A stretch of 36,935 nt of DNA from an uncultured Lachnospiraceae bacterium (GCA_902786205.1 CADABQ010000002.1:172586-209520); one strand, 5' to 3'; positions 8,164 through 16,913 are shown, counted from the stretch's first letter. Notes: generated by a model not told the origin, from the sequence alone. Numbers and translations are program-made.

Positions 8164-9456
8164 ATGGCAGAGGAGAGAACTTTGCTGGTAGGAGTAGATT
8201 TGTGTGAGGATATGTCACAAATTACTTGTTTTAATACAGTGACATATGAGCCAGAATCTGTCTGTGTAAATGGAAATATAGAAAAATATATGATTCCAAC
8301 GATTCTCTTTTATAGAAGAGATACCGCTGAATGGAGGTTTGGTGAGGAAGCATTTGCCTGGAATCGGGAACAGGATGGTGTTTTGATAAAAGGTCTTGTA
8401 TCAAAGGCTTCTCAGACAGCTTCTGTTACAGTTGCAGGACATGAATATCAGCCATGGGAGCTGCTGGAGTATTTTCTAAAAGGTGTATTAGGATTGCTTA
8501 AAGCAGAATATCCCAATAATACGATTCGCCGTCTGGTAGTTACGGTAAAAGAAAAAAATATATTGCTTATTCAGAATATTTATTCTGCAGTACAGAGCTT
8601 GGGGATAAGTAGACTTCGCACAAATGTGCAAAGCCACGAGCAATGTTTTGTGAATTATGCAATGAATCAACCAAAAGAGTTACATGTAAATGATGTTGTG
8701 TTGTTTGATTACGATGAAAAAGGGTTGGTATATTATCAGTTATCTATAAATCGAAGAACAGAACCCAATACAGTATTAATTAAAAAGAGAGACTTTTCCG
8801 AAACATTATCGTATGAAATGTTGCAGGAGGATCCTACCAGAGAAAATATTGCATATTTATTTGAAAGCATAGCACTTAATGTATTGCATAGACAGATTGT
8901 TTCTACCATATATGTGACTGGAATAGGATTTGAAGGAAATTGGTGCAAGGATGCATTAAAAAGGTTATGCGTAGGAAGACGAGTGTTTGCTGGACAAAAT
9001 CTGTATGCAAAAGGAGCTGGTTATGCAGCTAGAGATGCGGTTGGAGAAGGAAAATTAAAGGATTATTTATATCTTGGGGAGGAAACATTGCCGGTAAATA
9101 TTTATGTTCCACTGTTCATTGATGGAAGGGAACAGATGTATCCGTTGGTTTCGGCAGGGACGGCATGGTACAATGCAAATAATTCCGTTAGTTTTATACC
9201 AGATCAAGAGACAGAAGTACAATTAAAAGTAGAATATGTAATTGGACAGCAGGAAGAGCAACATTTTATTTCCATGGATGGATTGAGAAATAGCAATCGA
9301 ACGACAAGATTAGAGTTGTCGTTGGAATTTTTAGATGTGCATACCTGCATGGTTCGTATTAACGATAGAGGCTTTGGGGAATTATTTCCTTCTTCTAATC
9401 GTGTATGGGAAAAGATAATTGAAATCAAAGGAAACAGGGATACAAAAGAAACTTAG
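8164..9456 (+). CDS. Hsp70/actin-like ATPase-fold protein, DUF5716-like
   Basis: A 430-residue protein. The start LLVGVDLCEDMSQI looks like the first phosphate-binding strand of the actin/Hsp70/sugar-kinase fold, with D12 where the metal-contacting aspartate normally sits. The segment YVTGIGFEGNWCKDALKRLC, then RRVFAGQNLYAKGAGYAAR, looks like the second phosphate and adenosine region of Hsp70 relatives. The typical Hsp70 substrate-binding domain is missing; the last 130 residues appear beta-rich. The ATG at 8164 is preferred over an earlier GTG because AAAGGAG lies eight bases before it. Nucleotide binding is inferred from fold-level motifs, not shown. It sits between the 1195-residue protein and a TPR-like protein. 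Confidence 0.7.
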   Translation: MAEERTLLVGVDLCEDMSQITCFNTVTYEPESVCVNGNIEKYMIPTILFYRRDTAEWRFGEEAFAWNREQDGVLIKGLVSKASQTASVTVAGHEYQPWELLEYFLKGVLGLLKAEYPNNTIRRLVVTVKEKNILLIQNIYSAVQSLGISRLRTNVQSHEQCFVNYAMNQPKELHVNDVVLFDYDEKGLVYYQLSINRRTEPNTVLIKKRDFSETLSYEMLQEDPTRENIAYLFESIALNVLHRQIVSTIYVTGIGFEGNWCKDALKRLCVGRRVFAGQNLYAKGAGYAARDAVGEGKLKDYLYLGEETLPVNIYVPLFIDGREQMYPLVSAGTAWYNANNSVSFIPDQETEVQLKVEYVIGQQEEQHFISMDGLRNSNRTTRLELSLEFLDVHTCMVRINDRGFGELFPSSNRVWEKIIEIKGNRDTKET

Positions 9457-9471
9457 AAAAGAGGAAAAACT

Positions 9472-10314
9472 ATGGGAAAGTTTATATTATGTGCAGGAGC
9501 ATTGGCAAAAGAGCCGCTTCATTTTGTATTGACAGATACCTGTGTGTATTCTTTGGAAGAGTTAGAGTATTACTTGTATCATAATATTTATACCATTACA
9601 ATGGATACATTTGACGATACCTTTTTTCGTTGGGTGGAAGTAGAGTTAAATAGGCCGGATTTATCCCAAAAATGGCTTTCGATTTTACAGGAAAAGAAAG
9701 ATTTGAAGGAATTGATCGTTAGTATTTTGACATCTACGGATTATTTTGGAAAATTAGAGATTGAAAAAATTATTAAGATAATAGATCGCATAAATGGCTT
9801 ATCTCCTATACAACGTCGAAAAATTGAGGCAGATAATTGTCTTAAATATGGGGACTTTGATAAAGCATTACAAGTGTATAAGGATATTTTAGTATCGGAT
9901 GACGCATCGGTATTATCAGCAAAAGAATATGGAAATATCATACATAATGTGGGGGTAATTCATGCACAGAGTCGTTCTTTTGAACGTGCAGAAAGAGAGT
10001 TTGTTCGGGCCTATTCTTTGAATCAAGAGGAAGAAAGTTTGAAGGAATATTTATGGTTGCTACTATTGCAAAATAAAGAAAAAGCTTTTCTACAGGCAGT
10101 GTTGGAATATAATGTATCGGAAGAAAAGGTTTGGGAGTACAGAGAAATGTTTCGACAGATGTTGGTGGATGCAGAGAAAACTAGGGAATATCGTAAAATA
10201 AAGGATTTGCCTGCGTTAAAGGATAGTGGAAAAGTTGGAGATTATTATTATGCGATTGATACAATGATTTTTAATTGGAAACAGCAGTATAAACATGGGA
10301 TGGAGCAAGGATGA
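9472..10314 (+). CDS. TPR-like protein of unknown function
   Basis: A 280-residue, mostly helical protein. Residues around 115-200 resemble tetratricopeptide helices (for example KYGDFDKALQVYKDILVSDD and SRSFERAEREFVRAYSLNQE), a type of module used for protein contacts. There is no membrane segment. The N-terminal part (FILCAGALAKEPLHF) does not match any family I know. It is 15 bases behind the Hsp70-like gene, and its stop overlaps the next start by four bases (ATGA), so translation is probably coupled. A scaffold or adaptor role in the operon's complex is inferred. Confidence 0.7.
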   Translation: MGKFILCAGALAKEPLHFVLTDTCVYSLEELEYYLYHNIYTITMDTFDDTFFRWVEVELNRPDLSQKWLSILQEKKDLKELIVSILTSTDYFGKLEIEKIIKIIDRINGLSPIQRRKIEADNCLKYGDFDKALQVYKDILVSDDASVLSAKEYGNIIHNVGVIHAQSRSFERAEREFVRAYSLNQEEESLKEYLWLLLLQNKEKAFLQAVLEYNVSEEKVWEYREMFRQMLVDAEKTREYRKIKDLPALKDSGKVGDYYYAIDTMIFNWKQQYKHGMEQG

Positions 10315-11594
10315 GTATTTTTGGATTTCGAAAGAAAAAAAAGAAAGAAAGAGAGAAAAAAATAGATGCTGCTGAAGTAATTAATGTCGGAGTAGATGAA
10401 GCAGTAAGAAAAAAGCAGGCTGAGCAGGAAAATAAAAGAGAAGAAATTGTTTTGGAGGATTATACGCCTGTTATAGAAGTGGATTCTGATGAAATTAAGA
10501 CAGAAACTGTACATGAGATGCAATATACAACGCAGGATTTCTTGGAATTATTAAAAGAAAATTGCGAGCAAATAGATGAGATTCGACGTTTCAATGAAAA
10601 TGCAAAGATTGAATATCAGGCGGTTTCTGATTATTTATCTGATGTGCAAAAGGTAGATCGGATGGAAACGAAAGAAAGAAAACTGCTAAATGATGCGGCA
10701 AATAAGTTACTTCAGTTGACAAAAGAGAAGGAACGGTATCAAAAGAGAGAAATTACTACATCAAATCCTTGCTTTCGAAGTATTCGTATGCATGAAGGAC
10801 AGATGATGGATGAATTGAAGCAAATGCGAGAGAATGAAGATTATCGAAAGCTGATAAAAAATGATATGAGACAATTAGAGGCAGAGAAGGCAGCATTACG
10901 ATATGAGTATGATAGCTTGCCTGCAAAACAGAGAGAATTAAAAAAGATAACGATAGTTATGGCAGCCATTGTGTTGAGTTTATTTGTTTTGTTTTTTGCT
11001 TTGGAGCAGGGATTGCAGCAGAATATGAAACTTCCATTTATTATGACGGTGGTGATGGCAGCGGGAATTGTTACTTATGTCTTTTATGAAGCATATCATA
11101 ATCGATATGAACGTAGTGCTTTGGAGAAAAAATTAAATCGGGCAATACAGTTATTAAATAAGGTCAAAATTAAGTATATCAACAATACAAGTACATTGGA
11201 CTATAGCTATTCCAAATATAATGTAAAAAGTTCTATGGAACTGGAGTATTTAATGAAGGAATATAGCAGGGCGAAAGAAGCGGAAAGAACCTATGAAAGT
11301 AATCGGGATCGATTTGTGCATTACCGTGACAAGATATTAGATTTATTAACCTTTCATGAAGTGCAAGATGCAGAAATTTGGTTACATCAGTTGACGGTTC
11401 TTGTAAATAAAGAAGAATTTGCAGAGATGAAAGATTCTCTAGAGGCACGTAAGCAGAGACTTGTAGATAGAATGAACGACAATGCCAAACAAAAAGACCA
11501 GTGCTTTGAACATATGCACCAAGTGATTGCAGAAAAGCCAGAATTAAAGGATGCTTTAGTACAATTGATGAACGAATATGATATATCAATATAA
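10311..11594 (+). CDS. Membrane protein with long coiled coils
   Basis: A 427-residue protein with a highly basic N-terminus (FRKKKKKEREKK). A long charged coiled-coil region (about 65-210) is followed by two membrane helices (about 213-235 and 238-260) and a second helical region (about 265-427). The layout, with coiled coils flanking a helical hairpin in the membrane, suggests a membrane anchor with both ends in the cytoplasm. No enzymatic motif was seen. It overlaps the preceding gene by four bases and is followed closely by the acetyltransferase gene. It could tether the soluble proteins of the operon to the membrane; this is inference. Confidence 0.7.
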   Translation: MSIFGFRKKKKKEREKKIDAAEVINVGVDEAVRKKQAEQENKREEIVLEDYTPVIEVDSDEIKTETVHEMQYTTQDFLELLKENCEQIDEIRRFNENAKIEYQAVSDYLSDVQKVDRMETKERKLLNDAANKLLQLTKEKERYQKREITTSNPCFRSIRMHEGQMMDELKQMRENEDYRKLIKNDMRQLEAEKAALRYEYDSLPAKQRELKKITIVMAAIVLSLFVLFFALEQGLQQNMKLPFIMTVVMAAGIVTYVFYEAYHNRYERSALEKKLNRAIQLLNKVKIKYINNTSTLDYSYSKYNVKSSMELEYLMKEYSRAKEAERTYESNRDRFVHYRDKILDLLTFHEVQDAEIWLHQLTVLVNKEEFAEMKDSLEARKQRLVDRMNDNAKQKDQCFEHMHQVIAEKPELKDALVQLMNEYDISI

Positions 11595-11629
11595 TTTTGA
11601 GGACAGAACTTGAAAGAAAGGAAGCAGAT

Positions 11630-12223
11630 ATGTTATCGAACGAAACGGCAATCAGGGGGGATGGCTCTATCATTTTCCTGTTTCTGCTGCTTTTACTGCT
11701 AGTGTTTTGTCTGATGAAAAAAAGAAAGAGGAATGGAACATCGGATTTAAACATAGAGAAGAAGCAGAGAAAGCGAACTTTTCAGGTGCGGATACGCGTG
11801 TCACGTACAAAACATAACCAGATTAATATTAGTTGCCTTCAAATGGATGAAAAACCAATTGGTGAGTTATTAGCCAGTTATTGTCTGGAGGATTACGTGG
11901 CGGTGGATGGAGAAAAAAATACCGTTCATCTGGAGCAGATTTATGTAAAACGCGGTTATCGAAAAAAAGGAATTGGAAAACAGATGATGATATATCTGCT
12001 GGGAGAGATGCAGAAAATTGAAAAAGAGCATCAGATACAATTCAAAAAGATATATGGAGAGATTGGCAGAGGGGGAAGTGATGATCCAATGCTTTCCATA
12101 CCTTTTTATAAAAAGATACAGCAATTATCCTATGGAAAGGAACGAAAGCTAGTCTTACAAATACAAAAAAATGTAACGATAGATGGATTTGATAAATTTG
12201 AATATTATATTGTTACGATATAA
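11630..12223 (+). CDS. Membrane-anchored GNAT N-acetyltransferase
   Basis: A 197-residue protein with an N-terminal membrane helix (SIIFLFLLLLLLVFCLM), then a basic stop-transfer stretch (KKRKR) and a GNAT acetyltransferase domain. Acetyl-CoA binding motif A is clear: LEQIYVKRGYRKKGIGKQM, with the RG-x4-GIG pyrophosphate loop at R108-G116. A late FYKK segment fits the end of the fold. The acceptor substrate is unknown. The ATG at 11630 is favoured over an upstream TTG at 11597 because AAAGGAAG precedes it. As the last gene of the operon before a strong terminator, it probably acts at the membrane with the coiled-coil protein. Confidence 0.75.
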   Translation: MLSNETAIRGDGSIIFLFLLLLLLVFCLMKKRKRNGTSDLNIEKKQRKRTFQVRIRVSRTKHNQINISCLQMDEKPIGELLASYCLEDYVAVDGEKNTVHLEQIYVKRGYRKKGIGKQMMIYLLGEMQKIEKEHQIQFKKIYGEIGRGGSDDPMLSIPFYKKIQQLSYGKERKLVLQIQKNVTIDGFDKFEYYIVTI

Positions 12224-12238
12224 GATAGAACAATACTG

Positions 12239-12294
12239 ATACCGACCTCCAAAGGTTAGATTCAAAATCTAGCCATTGGAGGTCGGTATTTTTT
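12239..12294 (+). terminator. Rho-independent terminator of the five-gene operon
   Basis: ATACCGACCTCCAA pairs with TTGGAGGTCGGTAT across a partly paired loop, followed by TTTTT. It separates the operon from the zinc cluster. Confidence 0.93.
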
Positions 12295-12308
12295 GTCATT
12301 TATCTATC

Positions 12309-12374
12309 TTGACAATATTTTTCTATGTGTTATGATATAAAAAGTGAATTTGAGATTAACTCTCATATTTGAGA
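12309..12374 (+). promoter_or_regulatory. Promoter with Zur/Fur-type operator
   Basis: TTGACA (12309-12314), 16 bases, then TATGAT (12331-12336) with an upstream TG form a strong promoter. Directly downstream, covering the expected start site, two copies of ATTTGAGA (12348-12355 and 12367-12374) flank TCTCAT. The result is two overlapping inverted repeats, GAGA-TTAAC-TCTC and TCTCA-TATT-TGAGA. The position suits repression by the Fur-family protein encoded next. Confidence 0.6.
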
Positions 12375-12433
12375 ACCTGTGCATTCATTCATATGTTATA
12401 TTTTGAGATTTATAAAAAGTGGAGGTGTGTTTG

Positions 12434-12838
12434 ATGGAAAAAGCGAAAAAAATCTATCAAACGGAGCAAAGGAAACTATTATTACAATTTTTGCAGGAAC
12501 ACAAAACGGAACAATATTCGATTGATGAAATTGTATCTAAATTGACAGGGGAAAAAGTGCCTGGGAAAAGTACCGTTTATCGATTGATGAAACAATTGGT
12601 CGAAGATGGGCTGGTAAAGCGTTGCAATAAAGGAAATTCCAGACAATTTACTTATCAATTGCTGGATGGAGAGTGTTGCAACCATCATTTTCATATGCAA
12701 TGCGAGAATTGTGGAAAATTGATTCATTTAGAAGAACAGGAAACAAAAAAGATACAACATTTTTTGGAACAAATGGAGGACTTTGATTTGGATGTAGGAA
12801 AAAGTATGTTGTATGGAAGATGTAAACAATGCCATTAG
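12434..12838 (+). CDS. zur: Fur-family metal regulator, probably zinc-responsive (Zur)
   Basis: A 134-residue DNA-binding repressor. The N-terminal winged helix includes GKSTVYRLMKQLVEDGLV. The C-terminal half carries the metal-sensing HHFHMQCENCG motif with C90 and C93, and a second pair C130 and C133 (GRCKQCH) completing the structural zinc site typical of Fur and Zur proteins. The ATG at 12434 follows GGAGGTG by six bases; an upstream GTG at 12419 would bury that site. The gene is followed by a zinc/manganese-type ABC transporter and preceded by an operator-like palindrome, so it most likely represses this cluster when zinc is plentiful. Zinc rather than iron is inferred from context. Confidence 0.8.
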   Translation: MEKAKKIYQTEQRKLLLQFLQEHKTEQYSIDEIVSKLTGEKVPGKSTVYRLMKQLVEDGLVKRCNKGNSRQFTYQLLDGECCNHHFHMQCENCGKLIHLEEQETKKIQHFLEQMEDFDLDVGKSMLYGRCKQCH

Positions 12839-12921
12839 AGACAAGGTGTGTTAGAAATTGTAAGTAGCCAATGGCAATGATGCTTATAGCTTATAAAGGA
12901 AGACTGAGACGAGGTAAGAAA

Positions 12922-13962
12922 ATGAAGAACAGATGGTTATATTTCAGTTTGGTGATAGTAGTTGGAATGTTCCTTTTTGCAGGATGCGGGAAAGGAGAAA
13001 ACAAAAATGAGCAAATAGCACAGACTACAGAAGCGAATCACAAAGCGGAAAAAAAAGAAGGATTAAAGGTAATTGCGACTATTTTTGCACCATATGATTT
13101 TGCAAGGCAGATTGCAGGAGAATATGGAACGGTGAGTATGTTAGAGCCACCTGCCAGCGAGAGTCATTCCTTTGAACCTACACCACAGGATATTATCAAT
13201 ATTCAAAATTGTGATGTGTTTATTTATATTGGTGGGGAATCCGAAAGTTGGGTACAGGATTTATTACAGGATATTGACACCTCTAAGGTAACAGTTATTT
13301 CTTGTATGGATTTTGTATCTCTTTACGAGGAAGAACTTGTGGAAGGTATGGAGGAAGAAACGGAAACTGGGAATGAATGGGATACAATCAAGGGGGAAAA
13401 AGAGGAAGAAACGGAAGAAGAACAGGAATATGATGAACATATTTGGACCTCCCCTAAGAATGCGATAAAAATTGTAGAGGGATTGCAAAAAGTTTTTGCA
13501 CAGACCGATAAAAAGCATGCAAAAGAATACGAAGAAAATGGGGCATCGTATATTAAAAAATTAGAAAAACTTGATGCGGAATTTCGCGAAACAGTGAAAA
13601 ATGGGAAATTGGATACGATCGTATTTGGAGATCGTTTTCCGCTTCGATATTTTGTAGAGGAATATGGATTGAAATACTATGCAGCATTTCCAGGTTGCTC
13701 AGAGCAGACAGAACCTAGTGCTTCTACAACTGCATTTTTAATTGATACAGTAAGAGAAAAGAAAATCCCCGTTGTATTTTATCTGGAATTGTCCAATGAA
13801 AAAATTGCAGATACGATATGTGAAAGCACAGGAGCAAAAAAAATGTTGTTCCATTCTTGTCATAATATAACAAAAGATGATTTTCAGGCAGGTGTCACAT
13901 ATTTAGATTTAATGCAGAACAATGTGGAGGCATTAAAGGAAGCACTGGAAGTGAAACAGTAA
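12922..13962 (+). CDS. znuA: Metal ABC transporter substrate-binding lipoprotein (ZnuA-like)
   Basis: A 346-residue cluster A-I metal-binding lipoprotein. The signal peptide ends in the lipobox LFAGC with C22 as the lipid anchor, and a polar linker follows. Two expected metal-site histidines are present: H82 in ESHSFEPTP and H173 in DEHIWTSPKN. The third is not; the usual His position reads FGDRFPLRYF (D237 region), and the final acidic ligand region reads LFHSCHN. The loop before H173 is rich in glutamate rather than histidine. The protein should capture zinc or a related divalent metal outside the membrane for the next two gene products. The ATG at 12922 is chosen because the signal peptide fits and GAGG precedes it. 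Confidence 0.85.
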   Translation: MKNRWLYFSLVIVVGMFLFAGCGKGENKNEQIAQTTEANHKAEKKEGLKVIATIFAPYDFARQIAGEYGTVSMLEPPASESHSFEPTPQDIINIQNCDVFIYIGGESESWVQDLLQDIDTSKVTVISCMDFVSLYEEELVEGMEEETETGNEWDTIKGEKEEETEEEQEYDEHIWTSPKNAIKIVEGLQKVFAQTDKKHAKEYEENGASYIKKLEKLDAEFRETVKNGKLDTIVFGDRFPLRYFVEEYGLKYYAAFPGCSEQTEPSASTTAFLIDTVREKKIPVVFYLELSNEKIADTICESTGAKKMLFHSCHNITKDDFQAGVTYLDLMQNNVEALKEALEVKQ

Positions 13963-14018
13963 TTTAAAAGTTCAGGTTGCTTTGTAAGAATAGCAGGGCA
14001 GAGAAAGTGAGGCAATAA

Positions 14019-14723
14019 ATGAGTTTGCTACAATGTAAAGATGTAAGCATGGGATACGAAGGAAAGACAATGCTTCAAAATATAAATTTTCAGGTAAATG
14101 AAGGAGACTATTTGTGCATTGTTGGAGAAAATGGTTCCGGAAAAAGTACATTATTGAAAGGCCTGTTACGGTTAAAGTCGTTGGCAGGAGGAGAAATCAT
14201 TTTAGGAGATGGTTTGTTACAAAAGGAAATTGGGTATTTACCACAGAGACTTCCTTCCCAGAAAAATTTTCCTGCCAGTGTGTATGAAATTGTATTATCG
14301 GGCAGATTAAATCAATTGGGCTGGCGTCCCTTCTATACAAAAGAGGATAAAAGAATCGTAAGAGAACGTATGGAATGGATGGGAATTTGGCACTTGAAAA
14401 AAGAAAGTTTTTCTGTTTTGTCTGGCGGACAACAGCAACGGGTAATGTTGGCAAGAGCCTTATGTGCTACATCAAAACTGTTGGTACTGGATGAACCGGT
14501 TACGGGATTGGACCCTATTGTAACAAAGGAAATGTATGACTTGATTCTTCGCATTAATCGAGAACAGAATATAACAATTATTATGGTTTCGCATGATACA
14601 AAGGCTTCTATGGAGCAGGCAACACATATTTTGCACTTAGGAAAAGAGCAGTTGTTTTTTGGAACCTGTGAGCAATATGAAAACAGTGAAATTGGCAAGA
14701 AATTTTTAAAGGAGGGTGCATAA
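14019..14723 (+). CDS. znuC: Metal ABC transporter ATP-binding protein
   Basis: A 234-residue cytoplasmic ATPase subunit that drives metal import. Walker A GENGSGKST spans residues 36-44, the ABC signature LSGGQQQR begins at L134, and Walker B LLVLDEP has D158 and catalytic E159. The switch histidine follows in MVSHDT. Length and motif order are normal. It lies between the binding protein and the permease, and its stop almost touches the next start, as expected for a co-translated zinc importer. Confidence 0.92.
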   Translation: MSLLQCKDVSMGYEGKTMLQNINFQVNEGDYLCIVGENGSGKSTLLKGLLRLKSLAGGEIILGDGLLQKEIGYLPQRLPSQKNFPASVYEIVLSGRLNQLGWRPFYTKEDKRIVRERMEWMGIWHLKKESFSVLSGGQQQRVMLARALCATSKLLVLDEPVTGLDPIVTKEMYDLILRINREQNITIIMVSHDTKASMEQATHILHLGKEQLFFGTCEQYENSEIGKKFLKEGA

Positions 14724-14724
14724 G

Positions 14725-15552
14725 ATGTTTCAGATATTACAGGAAATGATTTCCTATTCTTTTTTAACGAGAGCGTTAGTAGTTGGTTCTCTTGTATCTC
14801 TATGTGCAGCTCTTTTAGGGGTGACACTGGTCCTAAAAAAATATGCTATGATTGGAGATGGATTATCTCATGTGGGTTTTGGAGCATTGGCAGTAGCCAG
14901 TGCACTGAATATGCAGCCTTTATATGTAACGATACCTGTTGTAGTAATCGCAGCATTCTTTTTATTGCGTATCAGTGAAAATAGTGCAATTAAAGGGGAT
15001 TCTGCTATAGCGCTGATATCCAGTGGTTCGCTTGCAATCGGAGTTGTTGTGGCATCTGTAAACGGAACCAATACAGATTTGTCTAATTACTTATTTGGAA
15101 GTATTTTATCGGTTAGCAAAAAAGATGAAATAATTTGTATTGCAGTATCCATTGTAGTGGTACTGATTTATATATTATTTTATCATCGTATCTTTGCCAT
15201 TACATTTGATGAGAATTTTGCAAAGGCAACGGGGCTGCATACGCAGGCATATAATGTTGTAATTGCGGCTCTTACAGCAATTACTATTGTATTAGGTATG
15301 CGATTGATGGGAACCCTGTTAATATCCAGTTTGATTATTTTTCCATCTTTATCTGCTATGCGTGTGTTCAAACACTTTCATTTTGTAGTAATAGGAGCTG
15401 CGGTTTGTTCTGTTTTATGCTTTTTTGCAGGAATGACGGCATCTTATTGTTACGAGTTACCATCGGGTGCCAGCGTTGTGTTGGTAAATATGTTTGCGTT
15501 GGCAGTCTGTGCCGTTGTAGGCAGTATTATCAACCGATTAAAGAAACATTGA
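14725..15552 (+). CDS. znuB: Metal ABC transporter permease
   Basis: A 275-residue integral membrane protein of the ABC-3 family with about eight hydrophobic segments. The segment YAMIGDGLSHVGFGALAVA is the conserved membrane motif of zinc/manganese permeases, and GTLLISSLIIFPSLSA is another family hallmark. It forms the channel for the ZnuA-like and ZnuC-like partners. The ATG at 14725 is placed eight bases after AAGGAGGG, which overlaps the end of the ATPase gene. An alternative GTG at 14716 lies inside that ribosome binding site and is rejected. Confidence 0.9.
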   Translation: MFQILQEMISYSFLTRALVVGSLVSLCAALLGVTLVLKKYAMIGDGLSHVGFGALAVASALNMQPLYVTIPVVVIAAFFLLRISENSAIKGDSAIALISSGSLAIGVVVASVNGTNTDLSNYLFGSILSVSKKDEIICIAVSIVVVLIYILFYHRIFAITFDENFAKATGLHTQAYNVVIAALTAITIVLGMRLMGTLLISSLIIFPSLSAMRVFKHFHFVVIGAAVCSVLCFFAGMTASYCYELPSGASVVLVNMFALAVCAVVGSIINRLKKH

Positions 15553-15610
15553 GTATTTGACAAGGTTAGGTAGTTGTAGGATCAAACCGCTTAGAAAAGA
15601 GGAAAAGAAA

Positions 15611-16189
15611 TTGCAGTTGCAACAATTTACTTTGCATATAGGGAAGGAAGAAATTGTAATAGAAATCAAACGCAGCAAGCGTAAATCTATGGCGATTGAA
15701 ATAACCAAGGGAAAGGTATTGGCAAGGGTTCCTGTTTTTGCAACAGATATGCAGATAAAGGAATTTTTGATCCGATACCAATCGTGGATAAAACAAAAAG
15801 TGATAAAGGCAAGAGAAAATACACGGGAACCAGATTATAAGATTCCAGCCTTTTCTAATATAACGGCAGCAGAAAGAAAAAGGATAAAAGATGCCTTTCA
15901 AAAAAAGGCAGAGTTCTATGCAAAGCGGATGCAGGTAGAGTTTTGCAAAATTACGATTCGGAATCAAAAAACTCGTTGGGGCAGTTGTAGCAGTAAGAAA
16001 AAGCTGAATTTTAATTATAAGCTGTATTTTTTGCCAGAAGAATGGATGGACTATGTAGTTGTGCATGAACTGGCACACTTGGTTTATATGAATCATGGAA
16101 GCGAATTTTGGCATCTGGTAGAAAAGTATTGCCCCGCTTATGCACAATATAGACAGGAATTAAATAGGGTTGTCATCTTGGAAGAATAG
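15611..16189 (+). CDS. YgjP-type zinc metallopeptidase-fold protein
   Basis: A 192-residue protein of the YgjP/UPF0167-like M48-related family. The zinc motif HELAH covers H152-H156 and the third ligand is H162 in MNHGSEFW. TRWGSCSSKKKLNFNYKL is the other family hallmark. Such proteins are predicted intracellular metalloproteases and are found beside restriction genes in some genomes, but the substrate is unknown. An earlier TTG at 15557 has no ribosome binding site. The TTG at 15611 follows AGAGGAAAAG with normal spacing and starts at the conserved region. It lies 58 bases behind the zinc permease in the same direction and may share its transcript. Confidence 0.85.
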   Translation: MQLQQFTLHIGKEEIVIEIKRSKRKSMAIEITKGKVLARVPVFATDMQIKEFLIRYQSWIKQKVIKARENTREPDYKIPAFSNITAAERKRIKDAFQKKAEFYAKRMQVEFCKITIRNQKTRWGSCSSKKKLNFNYKLYFLPEEWMDYVVVHELAHLVYMNHGSEFWHLVEKYCPAYAQYRQELNRVVILEE

Positions 16190-16313
16190 CATGACAAAGC
16201 ATCAGGAGTATAATAGAATAAAGGTACTCAAAACGGTAGACTAGAACATGAAAGATTAGGGATAGAAAATGCTTGGTTTGATAGATGGAACCAAATTGCA
16301 AGGAGGCTAAATT

Positions 16314-16877
16314 ATGGATATGTTTGAAAAAGCAACGAAAATAGCAAAAGAAATGGGAGATACAGTAATTAATTCTGCAAAAAGTATTGGTGGAAACTTG
16401 TATAACACAACAAAGGAACAAAGTGAGATGGCAAGTTTAAATGTTCAAAAATCATTGATTGAAAAGCGTATGACAGAATATTATGCAGAAATCGGGAAAC
16501 GCTATATAGAGTATATGGAAAATTGCGAAGGTGGCGAAGTATTCCAAGTGAATGATATACTGGAAAAGATGCAGCCGGATTTGACAAAGCTTGCTGAGGT
16601 AAAAGAGCAGATTGCGGAAAAAGAATTTGCAATTAAGGAAGGAAATGAGCAAAAGGCTCGTAGAAGAGCGCAGGAAACCTTTGATAAGGAAAAAGAAACT
16701 TTAGATAAAGCTTTAAATATGGAGATTTTGTCAGAGGAAGAGTACGAAGAAAAGCTTGCGTTGGCAAAAAATAAATTGGAGCATTATGATTTGTTGCGAA
16801 AGGTAGATATGCAGCTTTCCATGGGAATCATTACAAAGAGTGAGTATGACGAAAAAGTAAAAAATATTTTAAATTAA
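16314..16877 (+). CDS. SHOCT-like domain protein of unknown function
   Basis: A 187-residue soluble, mostly helical protein. The N-terminus is amphipathic with a glycine-rich break (VINSAKSIGGNLYN), and the middle (about 40-125) is coiled-coil-like. The C-terminus carries two tandem short helical units similar to SHOCT domains: LDKALNMEILSEEEYEEKLA and VDMQLSMGIITKSEYDEKV. SHOCT units are usually attached to other domains and may mediate oligomer contacts. AAGGAGG nine bases before the ATG supports the start, and a terminator follows. A TATAAT at 16209-16214 could be its -10 box, although no good -35 was found. Confidence 0.7.
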   Translation: MDMFEKATKIAKEMGDTVINSAKSIGGNLYNTTKEQSEMASLNVQKSLIEKRMTEYYAEIGKRYIEYMENCEGGEVFQVNDILEKMQPDLTKLAEVKEQIAEKEFAIKEGNEQKARRRAQETFDKEKETLDKALNMEILSEEEYEEKLALAKNKLEHYDLLRKVDMQLSMGIITKSEYDEKVKNILN

Positions 16878-16883
16878 AGAAGG

Positions 16884-16913
16884 GTCCTTTCTCCTTTGGT
16901 AGAAAGGACTTTT
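16884..16913 (+). terminator. Rho-independent terminator after the SHOCT-like gene
   Basis: GTCCTTTCT (16884-16892) pairs with AGAAAGGAC (16901-16909), followed by TTTT and further T-rich sequence. Confidence 0.85.
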
